Source: Candidatus Moraniibacteriota bacterium
GTDB lineage: Bacteria > Patescibacteriota > Minisyncoccia > Moranbacterales > UBA2206
Direction of reading: 5' to 3'
Assembly (NCBI GenBank): GCA_026396205.1
Contig: JAPLXF010000042.1
Coordinates: forward strand, 1-13,235
DNA length: 13,235 nucleotides
Positions 1 through 5,814 of this stretch are shown here, one piece after another. How positions within the stretch are numbered: the stretch's first letter is position 1; every line of letters starts with the position of its first letter. Both the position numbers and the translations under genes were made by a program. The notes below the pieces were generated by a model that worked only from the letters and a program-made list of their open reading frames with translations, ran no database searches and was not told the DNA's origin.

Positions 1-1
1 T

Positions 2-808
2 AAATTAACTTCAAAAGGCGTATATTTTTCCGATCCGGTGAATGGCCAGAAATATTTTATGTCTCCGGAAAAGTCTATAGAAATACAATTGAATTTAGGC
101 AGCGACATTATTATGGTTTTGGATGAATGCCCGCCCTTTCCTTGTACATATGAAGAAGCGGAAATCGCTATTAAGCGGACTATCAATTGGGCAAAACGAT
201 GCAAAGAGTATTTCATGAAACATGTAACATGCAACATGAAACAAAAGCGGAATTTATTATTTGCCATAGTTCAAGGGAGTATTTATAAAGATTTAAGAGA
301 AAAATGCGCGAGAGAGCTGGTGAAAATTGGCTGGGACGGCTATGCTATCGGCGGCGTGGCGGTCGGGGAGCCGCGGGAAAAAATGAAAGAAGTTTTGGAA
401 TGGGTGATCCCGCTTTTGCCGGAAGACAAACCCAGATATTTAATGGGGCTGGGCCGGCCGGAGGAAATTGTTTTGGCGGTGAATCAGGGCGTTGATATGT
501 TTGATTGCGTCATTCCGACCCGGGAAGGCCGGCACGGGCGGCTTTTCTTGCGGAACCCCTCCTTCACTTCCTCCCCTTGCCGAGGGGAGGATGGAGGTGG
601 GGTCTACGAAACCATCAACATCAACAACAAAAAATACAAAGCAGATTTTTCACCGGTCGATAAAAATTGCGAGTGCATACTTTGTAAAAAATATACGCGC
701 GCGTATTTGCGCCACCTTTTTGCCGTCAATGAGCCTCTGGCTCTGCGTTTGGCATCCATCCATAATTTGAAATTTTACTTAGATTTGATGAAAAAGCTAA
801 AAAATTAG
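2..808 (+). CDS. tgt: Queuine/preQ1 tRNA-guanine transglycosylase, 3' part (5' end outside window)
   Basis: Exchanges guanine-34 of GUN-anticodon tRNAs for preQ1, the base-exchange step of queuosine synthesis. The frame is open from base 2, and codons before the in-frame GTG at 38 already match the family (KGVYFSDP, then NGQKYFMSPEKSIEIQ), so the true start lies upstream. Recognisable parts are DECPPFP (substrate loop), FAIVQGS, GGVAVGEP (bacterial type), MGLGRPE, and MFDCVIPTR with the catalytic Asp at 503-505. The zinc site CxCx2C (codons at 668, 674, 683) and the His of IHNL (codon at 761) are all kept. Oddities: about 17 extra residues after GRLF, coded by a palindrome; a heptad-repeat palindrome in a surface loop; and a C-terminus some 25-35 residues shorter than E. 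coli Tgt, ending beside another palindrome. The core active-site residues in view are intact, so the enzyme may still work. Family assignment is secure. Confidence 0.95.
   Translation, partial: KLTSKGVYFSDPVNGQKYFMSPEKSIEIQLNLGSDIIMVLDECPPFPCTYEEAEIAIKRTINWAKRCKEYFMKHVTCNMKQKRNLLFAIVQGSIYKDLREKCARELVKIGWDGYAIGGVAVGEPREKMKEVLEWVIPLLPEDKPRYLMGLGRPEEIVLAVNQGVDMFDCVIPTREGRHGRLFLRNPSFTSSPCRGEDGGGVYETININNKKYKADFSPVDKNCECILCKKYTRAYLRHLFAVNEPLALRLASIHNLKFYLDLMKKLKN
211..241. repeat. Heptad-repeat palindrome inside tgt (CATGNAA x4)
   Basis: Four consecutive 7-nt units CATGNAA (N = A, T, C, A) occupy 214-241. The core CATG is its own complement, so the array is also a palindrome: TTTCATG at 211-217 pairs with CATGAAA at 235-241, and CATGT at 221-225 with ACATG at 227-231. 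It encodes a loop between WAKRCKEY and LLFAIVQG. This loop is about 5 residues longer than in E. coli Tgt and about 2 longer than in Zymomonas Tgt (sequences from memory). The repeat is seen directly; that it is an inserted element is inference. Confidence 0.7.
555..603. repeat. 49-nt palindromic element in frame within tgt
   Basis: An imperfect hairpin of 49 nt. The core stem CCTCCCC (570-576) pairs with GGGGAGG (584-590), with a further T577-A583 pair closing the loop. The ends ACCCC (555-559) and GGGGT (599-603) pair, with small bulges and mismatches between. It is read as about 17 residues rich in Pro, Ser and Gly between GRLF and the conserved ININNKKY segment, exactly where this Tgt is 17 residues longer than E. 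coli or Zymomonas Tgt. Pyrimidine-rich left and purine-rich right arms contrast with the surrounding coding sequence. Confidence 0.8.
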
Positions 809-833
809 CACTTGGAAGCGAAGCTTCCAAGTG
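809..833. repeat. Perfect hairpin, copy 1 (loop GAA)
   Basis: An 11-bp perfect stem, CACTTGGAAGC with GCTTCCAAGTG, around loop GAA, directly after the tgt stop codon. Its arms recur at 890-912 with loop TTC, so copy 2 is the reverse complement of copy 1. Both copies are preceded by TTAG. There is no T-run, so it is not itself a standard terminator, though it would protect an mRNA 3' end. Confidence 0.85.
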
Positions 834-841
834 AGCAGTTC

Positions 842-864
842 AACGCCAAAAAAGGCGTTTTTTT
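842..864 (+). terminator. Intrinsic terminator after tgt
   Basis: Stem AACGCC (842-847) and GGCGTT (854-859) with an A6 loop, followed by a T-run continuing to 864. It should end tgt transcription and insulate the fibre genes downstream. It lies between the two copies of the inverted-loop hairpin. Confidence 0.8.
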
Positions 865-868
865 GTTT

Positions 869-887
869 TAAGACATCCAATGTCTTA
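869..887. repeat. Short perfect hairpin between terminator and hairpin copy 2
   Basis: TAAGACAT (869-876) pairs with ATGTCTTA (880-887) around loop CCA. It is the third of four consecutive hairpins in about 105 nt after tgt. No T-run follows. Function unknown; it may be part of the same composite palindromic cluster. Confidence 0.65.
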
Positions 888-889
888 GC

Positions 890-912
890 ACTTGGAAGCT
901 TCGCTTCCAAGT
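890..912. repeat. Perfect hairpin, copy 2 (loop TTC)
   Basis: A 10-bp perfect stem, ACTTGGAAGC with GCTTCCAAGT, around loop TTC. The arms are identical to those at 809-833 and the loop is its reverse complement. The arms of the two copies can also pair with each other, enclosing the terminator. Confidence 0.85.
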
Positions 913-933
913 AAGTTTTTTGTTTTATAGGCC

Positions 934-944
934 TGTGGATAACT
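934..944 (-). promoter_or_regulatory. DnaA-box-like site upstream of the 331-aa surface gene
   Basis: The minus strand reads AGTTATCCACA and contains the perfect 9-mer TTATCCACA, the E. coli consensus DnaA box. The same 11-mer occurs at 1993-2003 on the plus strand, upstream of the next gene. The site ends 26 nt before the TATAAT at 971-976. DnaA binding is inferred from the consensus only. Confidence 0.5.
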
Positions 945-947
945 CGG

Positions 948-976
948 TTCCTTTCCACCCCAAAAAATGGTATAAT
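948..976 (+). promoter_or_regulatory. Extended -10 promoter for the 331-aa surface gene
   Basis: Perfect TATAAT at 971-976, preceded by TGG (extended -10, TGnTATAAT). The -35 region (TTCCTT at 948-953) is poor, as is usual for extended -10 promoters. The expected start point near 983 lies only 2-4 nt before the ATG at 986, so the mRNA would be leaderless or nearly so. Confidence 0.65.
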
Positions 977-985
977 TAAACCAAG

Positions 986-1981
986 ATGGATTTTAATCTA
1001 ATATCCAACCAAGAAGTAAAGAAAAGTTTAGCTTCTAGACTTTTGGGTTTCTTGTTCTCCGAAATGAGTAAGGCCACACTAATTTTAATTATGGGTGTGG
1101 TTTTTTTAATAGCCATAGGCATCTTTTGGCAAACTTCCAATGCCGATAGGCGCCTGAAACAGTTCGCCAATGAATGGCAAAAAGAATCAGCCGGACTTTC
1201 AGAAAATACTCCCGCTGAAACCGAGAACCAAGTAGCCGAAATGGAAAACCCCAATACCGGAACTGTCGCCGGAATAACTGACTCTAATAATAATTCTAAC
1301 AATAATTCCAACAACAAAACCAACAATAACAAAACCAGCAACAATGCCAACAACAATTCCTCCAACCTCTCCGGCACCTACACCGAATCCCAGCTGGGCA
1401 GTTTCATAGCCGATGCCATCCAAGGCACAACTGCCAATACCGCCAATACAGGTACAACTGCAACTACAAATACTACGGCCACCGGAACCAAAATTCCCAT
1501 AGATGCCGATTCTCTCCAAAAAGCCACTATCGGCATCAGTGCCGGCAATATTCCCGTCCTGAATTTCAAAGCCAAGCTGGATTTCCAGATTATCCCCAAG
1601 ATAACCAAATTGGGGTATGTCACCGAAGGAATATGGAAAGCCAAAAGAATCGGCAATACCAAGCTGGACAAAGAATTGGAAGACAAAACCTACAATGGCT
1701 TGGAATTGGATAAAAACTCCAACGGCTTCACTGTCACCGGCGGCAATGGCATCCAACTGATTATTGAAGGCCATAATGTTTCCATCAACCAAAGCCTGTT
1801 GACTACCGACAGCCCGACTTTTGCGGGACTGACTGCCACTAACTTTAATCTGACTACTCTGGATTTGGGAACCAATACCATCACTGATGGAGTGATGTCC
1901 GGTGATTGGGATTTCGGGACGGGAACTTTAACCACTTCCGGAGCGCTGGCTGTCGGAAGCATTAGCGCCGGAGGCAATTAG
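986..1981 (+). CDS. Single-pass membrane, Asn-rich fibre-like surface protein
   Basis: 331 aa, no enzymatic motif recognised. Layout: a cytoplasmic N-terminus; one hydrophobic helix at about residues 29-49 (TLILIMGVVFLIAIGIFW), best read as an uncleaved signal anchor; an acidic Glu/Ser linker; an Asn-rich low-complexity run at 101-127; a Thr/Ala/Asn-rich run at 148-168; and from about 185 a beta-rich region with tail-fibre-like phrases (VTEGIWKAKRIG, LLTTDSPTFAGLTATNF, LDLGTNTITDG). The last phrases normally precede more fibre repeats, yet the protein stops at GSISAGGN. It may therefore be a shortened relative of the adjacent fibre protein, or a natural stalk. The start at 986 follows a strong -10 by 10 nt. 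Own promoter, and no clear terminator before the next gene. Surface location is inferred; the function is unknown. Confidence 0.8.
   Translation: MDFNLISNQEVKKSLASRLLGFLFSEMSKATLILIMGVVFLIAIGIFWQTSNADRRLKQFANEWQKESAGLSENTPAETENQVAEMENPNTGTVAGITDSNNNSNNNSNNKTNNNKTSNNANNNSSNLSGTYTESQLGSFIADAIQGTTANTANTGTTATTNTTATGTKIPIDADSLQKATIGISAGNIPVLNFKAKLDFQIIPKITKLGYVTEGIWKAKRIGNTKLDKELEDKTYNGLELDKNSNGFTVTGGNGIQLIIEGHNVSINQSLLTTDSPTFAGLTATNFNLTTLDLGTNTITDGVMSGDWDFGTGTLTTSGALAVGSISAGGN
1286..1366 (+). repeat. AAY-rich trinucleotide tract coding the Asn-rich run
   Basis: Imperfect AAT/AAC/AAA-rich trinucleotide tract, interrupted by Ser, Lys and Thr codons, coding residues 101-127 of the surface protein. 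It is flexible, uncharged spacer sequence. The mixture of AAT and AAC codons argues against a recently expanded pure repeat. Confidence 0.75.
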
Positions 1982-1992
1982 GTTCATAAAAA

Positions 1993-2003
1993 AGTTATCC
2001 ACA
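1993..2003 (+). promoter_or_regulatory. DnaA-box-like site upstream of the 1200-aa fibre gene
   Basis: AGTTATCCACA, identical over 11 nt to the reverse complement of 934-944, containing the perfect TTATCCACA 9-mer. It lies 35 nt before TATAAT at 2039-2044, just upstream of the -35 region. Binding by DnaA is inferred. Confidence 0.5.
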
Positions 2004-2015
2004 TTTTCACTTTCC

Positions 2016-2044
2016 TTTACCGAAGCCTCTTTTTATGCTATAAT
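2016..2044 (+). promoter_or_regulatory. Extended -10 promoter for the 1200-aa fibre gene
   Basis: TATAAT at 2039-2044 with upstream TGC (extended -10), and a 17-nt spacer to TTTACC at 2016-2021 (four of six matches to TTGACA). Predicted start near 2051, giving a leader of about 37 nt before the ATG at 2088. The AGGGA in that leader is about 30 nt from the ATG, too far for a ribosome binding site. Confidence 0.7.
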
Positions 2045-2087
2045 TGATAGTAAAAGGGATACTAAAACAAAAAGTTAAGAACTAAAC

Positions 2088-5000
2088 ATGGAGCCGAAGC
2101 AGCAAAACCACAAAATAGCTATCTACTATTCACTTTGTGCTATTGCTTTTTTGATTTTCCTCAAATTCGTGAGTCCCAATTTCCTCCAAGGCGTCTTGGA
2201 ATTAGTCATCACTTTCCTGCCTTTTATCATTATCCTGCTCTTGTCCCTCTACGGCTACCGGAGATACCGGAAAAACCCCGAATTCCACCTGGCTATCAGA
2301 AAACATGTCCTCACCGAAATCTTCTATTTGCTCCTGGTAACCTTGCTTTTCTACGTCCTCTATTCCCCCAAATCCTTCCGTCCCTATTACTACTGGCTGC
2401 AAGGATTCGCCAAGGTTTTAGGCATGGATACTTTCTTCTTCATCCTGTCATACCTAGCCATCGGCGTGGTATCTTTCATATTGATTTTTTTCTTCATCCG
2501 CCTGTATCAGAAATCCAAAGGCATTTATCCGGGTTCCCCCCAACTGCTTTTCAAACATTGTCTGGAAACCATCTTCATAATTTTATTCATCCTCTGGTCC
2601 GCTTCTATCTTTGCTTTCCCCACCGCCTACGCGCCTGTCACGGACCTTACTTCCGATTTCCTTTATACCCTCTCTTTCGGCAAATTTCAGACCGCCCACT
2701 ATGACGGCACTCCCAGCCAGCTTTTATCCTTAAGCAATCTCAGCCACTCTTTACGCGATACTCTTTCTAATCTCAAAAATGACGTCGCCAATTCCCACGA
2801 TGAATTTACCACCAACATCACCGACACCAAGAATGAGCTGGACAGCGTCATTGCCAGAACCAACAAGGATTTGAATCTCAAACTGACCAAGGACTTAAGC
2901 GACCGGCTGGACTTAACCGGCGGGACTATCAACGGCAAACTGATCGTCGTAAAGTCTTTTACCGTCACCGATACTTCCTATCTCAATGATATCGTGCCGA
3001 GCGATGACAATTCTTATGACCTGGGCACCGCCTCCACCGGCTGGAACAATGTCTACGCCACCCGCCTTTTCGGTTCCTCGGTCTTAACGGTCGGGGACGG
3101 CTCTTCCAGCCATTCCCTGTCTTCCTCCAATGATTTCTTAATTTCCGGCAAACTGGAAGTCAACGGAGCGGTTTACTTGGATAGTAGCCTGACCCTCTCC
3201 CAAGCCTTGGATTTAAACAGCCAGAAGATTATTAATCTAGGCACGCCCACCGACACTACCGATGCCGTTACCCTGGCCTATCTTACCAATTACGCCATTC
3301 AGAAACCCGGCAGCCCTAGCGACTACAGTCTCTTGTATTACAAAAATTCTGCCTGGACATCCTTAACTGCTCCGACGGTTGATGCAACCTATCTTAAATA
3401 CACAACGGCGGGCGGATTGACTTGGGGAGCGGTGGTCACCAGCGGCGGAGATGTGACCGGGCCGGCCTCTGCAACGCTGAATAATATCGCGGTCTTTGAC
3501 AATGTAAACGGCAAAGTTATTGCCGATGGGGGAACGACCATTGCGGCGCTCCAGGGGCTGATAGACGCCAAAGCGCCGAATGTTGCCAATTATGCCCAAT
3601 ATTATCCCGGGGGAACGGATGTGGCAGTGGCGGACGGGGGGACAGGACAATCCTCCTATACTAATGGTCAGTTATTGATAGGAAATACAACTGGCAATAC
3701 CTTGACTAAAGCCACTTTAACAGAAGGTACGGGAATTAGTATAACAAACAGTACCGGCTCCATCAGTATTGCTTCTACACTTGGAACCTCCGTAGATCTT
3801 GCAAGTGAAATTACCGGAACTCTTCTAGTAGCCAACGGCGGGACTAATGCCGGCGCTTTTACTCAAGGCTCTATAGTTTTTGCCGGAGCTAGCGGCACTT
3901 ATACACAAAACAATGCTAACTTTTTTTGGGACAATACCAACTACAGAATGGGGATTGGGACGACGGCGCCAGCTGGAATTTTAGATATCCGGGGCGGGAC
4001 AGCGGCATCAGGAGCGGGAACTAATATAAATGTTTATGCCCAGAATGCCCATACTAATGGCTACGGGGGAGACATCAATTTAATAACCGGCTCTAGCACT
4101 AATAATGGCAAGTTAGGCAGTGTAATTATTGGCATGGGAACCACTGCCCCAATTGCTACAACTGGTAATACTTCACTCTCTCTCCAATCAAACACTACAT
4201 ATAACTTTTTAGAGATACTCAATAGCGGTGGGGCTGGCAAAGGCGCATCTTTTGGAATGGGAGATAATGATCTTGAACTCTGGAGTTATCAGGGAGGCAA
4301 TACCGAATTTTGGACCGATTATGGCGGCGATTCTCAGGTAATGACCTTGACTAATGCCGGTAATTTGGGCATAGGGACTACGAATCCGACTGCTAAACTT
4401 TCCGTGGCTGGCGGCATCCGAGTTGGTTCCACTTATGCCGGCATCGGTTCTACCGCCGCGACTAATTATTCCTGGTTTGAAGACAGAGTCGGTATCGGCA
4501 CCACCACTCCCGGCCAGATGCTGGACATTGGCACTTCCGCCGCCGGAGGCAATGTCAACATCGCCAACGGCTGGCTGTGCGTAGACACTAACGGAGCCTG
4601 TACTTATGGTGGAGGTTCTGCCACTGCCGGAGAAATTTATGCAGTCAACACAACCGTAGAAGGCGCCGACTACGCCGAATACTTCTACACTAAGGACACT
4701 AACCTAAAACCCGGCGAAGTCGTCTGCGTAGATACCCAGAACAGCAATGCTGTCAAAAGATGTGCTAATACCGGCGATAACGATGTCATGGGCATCATTT
4801 CTTCCAATCCTTCGGTAGTCGGCAACAATAGCGATAATATTGCCAAAGACAGAGACCATTACAAAATCGTGGGTATGCTCGGCCAAGTCCAGGGCAAAGT
4901 CACCGATGAAAACGGAGCTATCAAAATTGGCGACAGCCTAACTTCCTCTGCTACTCCCGGCTATATGCGCAAAGCCGAGGCCGGCGAATCCACCGTCGGC

Positions 5001-5690
5001 GTGGCTATGCAGAACTTTGACCAGAATCAAGGCACCATCCCAGTCCTCATTTCCAGGAGAAACAAAAGCCTGACCGTGGAAAAAGTGGAAGAGGCCGTCA
5101 CCAACCGCATCGCTGAAATGGATGTCCAAGACCAAGTGGCCAATTTGATTGCCCAGGCCCAAAAAGCCCTGACGGAAGAAATGAACTCCAGCCTTAACAG
5201 CCTGGATTTAAGGCTTAGCGCCCAGGAAGACATCGTCGCTCTGCTCCAAACGCAGATTGACGAACTCAAAAAACTCACTAGCCAGGATTTGAATGTGGCC
5301 CAGATAGAAGCCAATACTACTGACATTGAATATCTTAAGACTCTTCTGGGAATAAGCGGTTCTAATCCCAATGGCGATGTCACGCTGCTGGGCAATCTCA
5401 AAGCCGAAGGGGTGGAAACGGGGAAACTGACGATTTGTGTAATTGGCGAAGAAGATCCGACGATTGGAACGGCGGAAATTTCCGCAGGGGGCAAAAGCAA
5501 AGAAATCAAAACTACGGCTGTGGGAGAAAAATCCAAAATATTTGTTTCTCCCGAATCTGACCCAGGCAGCTATCTTTGGACAGAAAAAATTAAAGATTCT
5601 GATGGTGAATATACCGGATTTTATATTAAACTGAATACGGAAGCGGAAAATAAGGTTAATGTGAACTGGTGGATTGTCCAAGAAAAATAA
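2088..5690 (+). CDS. Polytopic membrane-anchored tail-fibre-like surface protein with peptidase G2-like region
   Basis: 1200 aa. About five hydrophobic helices (near residues 10-28, 33-56, 75-93, 113-138, 158-180) anchor it. A helical, probably coiled-coil stretch follows at 210-275 (SLRDTLSNLKND, DTKNELDSVIARTNK). Then fibre motifs: YDLGTASTGWNNVYA at about 310; VADGGTGQSSYTNGQLLIG at about 514; and GIGTT-type repeats at 622, 761 and 802 (for example GIGTTNPTAKLSVAGG). Residues about 855-990 (GADYAEYF, GIISSNPSVVGN) resemble the peptidase G2/IMC autoprocessing domain of phage neck-appendage and tail-spike proteins. A second coiled coil lies at 995-1085, then a C-terminal beta domain ending NVNWWIV. 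Trimerisation, outward display and self-cleavage are inferred; no catalytic residue is assigned. The start fits the upstream promoter. Codon style changes between modules, suggesting domain shuffling. A terminator follows. Confidence 0.85.
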   Translation: MEPKQQNHKIAIYYSLCAIAFLIFLKFVSPNFLQGVLELVITFLPFIIILLLSLYGYRRYRKNPEFHLAIRKHVLTEIFYLLLVTLLFYVLYSPKSFRPYYYWLQGFAKVLGMDTFFFILSYLAIGVVSFILIFFFIRLYQKSKGIYPGSPQLLFKHCLETIFIILFILWSASIFAFPTAYAPVTDLTSDFLYTLSFGKFQTAHYDGTPSQLLSLSNLSHSLRDTLSNLKNDVANSHDEFTTNITDTKNELDSVIARTNKDLNLKLTKDLSDRLDLTGGTINGKLIVVKSFTVTDTSYLNDIVPSDDNSYDLGTASTGWNNVYATRLFGSSVLTVGDGSSSHSLSSSNDFLISGKLEVNGAVYLDSSLTLSQALDLNSQKIINLGTPTDTTDAVTLAYLTNYAIQKPGSPSDYSLLYYKNSAWTSLTAPTVDATYLKYTTAGGLTWGAVVTSGGDVTGPASATLNNIAVFDNVNGKVIADGGTTIAALQGLIDAKAPNVANYAQYYPGGTDVAVADGGTGQSSYTNGQLLIGNTTGNTLTKATLTEGTGISITNSTGSISIASTLGTSVDLASEITGTLLVANGGTNAGAFTQGSIVFAGASGTYTQNNANFFWDNTNYRMGIGTTAPAGILDIRGGTAASGAGTNINVYAQNAHTNGYGGDINLITGSSTNNGKLGSVIIGMGTTAPIATTGNTSLSLQSNTTYNFLEILNSGGAGKGASFGMGDNDLELWSYQGGNTEFWTDYGGDSQVMTLTNAGNLGIGTTNPTAKLSVAGGIRVGSTYAGIGSTAATNYSWFEDRVGIGTTTPGQMLDIGTSAAGGNVNIANGWLCVDTNGACTYGGGSATAGEIYAVNTTVEGADYAEYFYTKDTNLKPGEVVCVDTQNSNAVKRCANTGDNDVMGIISSNPSVVGNNSDNIAKDRDHYKIVGMLGQVQGKVTDENGAIKIGDSLTSSATPGYMRKAEAGESTVGVAMQNFDQNQGTIPVLISRRNKSLTVEKVEEAVTNRIAEMDVQDQVANLIAQAQKALTEEMNSSLNSLDLRLSAQEDIVALLQTQIDELKKLTSQDLNVAQIEANTTDIEYLKTLLGISGSNPNGDVTLLGNLKAEGVETGKLTICVIGEEDPTIGTAEISAGGKSKEIKTTAVGEKSKIFVSPESDPGSYLWTEKIKDSDGEYTGFYIKLNTEAENKVNVNWWIVQEK

Positions 5691-5710
5691 AATTATTTAG
5701 TACCTATTTA

Positions 5711-5738
5711 AAAAGAGCATCTTAGCCGATGCTCTTTT
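5711..5738 (+). terminator. Intrinsic terminator after the fibre gene
   Basis: An 11-bp stem, AAAAGAGCATC (5711-5721) and GATGCTCTTTT (5728-5738), with loop TTAGCC. The T-run is short (four) and lies within the stem. It ends the fibre island 21 nt after the stop codon. Confidence 0.75.
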
Positions 5739-5753
5739 AATATTTTGAAAAAA

Positions 5754-5782
5754 TTGCTTAAATAAAAGGAATTTATTATAAT
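5754..5782 (+). promoter_or_regulatory. Promoter for glyS and downstream genes
   Basis: TTGCTT (5754-5759), 17-nt spacer, perfect TATAAT (5777-5782). Predicted start near 5789, leader about 26 nt, AT-rich, with no Shine-Dalgarno motif before the ATG at 5815. Confidence 0.6.
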
Positions 5783-5814
5783 AAAAACAGCGTAAAATAC
5801 TTAATTTTATAAAT

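Noticed and set aside
809..912. CRISPR array
   Set aside because: The repeats are hairpins in opposite loop orientation with unequal spacing and only two copies; no cas genes are in the window.
1199..1792. 197-codon open frame on the minus strand opposite the 331-aa gene
   Set aside because: Its residues mirror the Asn/Thr-rich plus-strand codons (long Gly/Val/Ile runs), there is no promoter, and the plus frame has a clear promoter, anchor helix and fibre motifs.
986..1981. Stop-codon recoding (UGA or UAG readthrough) to extend the 331-aa protein
   Set aside because: Sequence after the TAG shows no fibre motifs, and it contains a DnaA-box-like site and a promoter. No gene in the window contains in-frame UGA.
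934..2003. Replication origin suggested by two perfect DnaA boxes
   Set aside because: Only two boxes, over 1 kb apart, with no AT-rich unwinding region, no box cluster and no dnaA/dnaN nearby; promoter-linked sites fit better.
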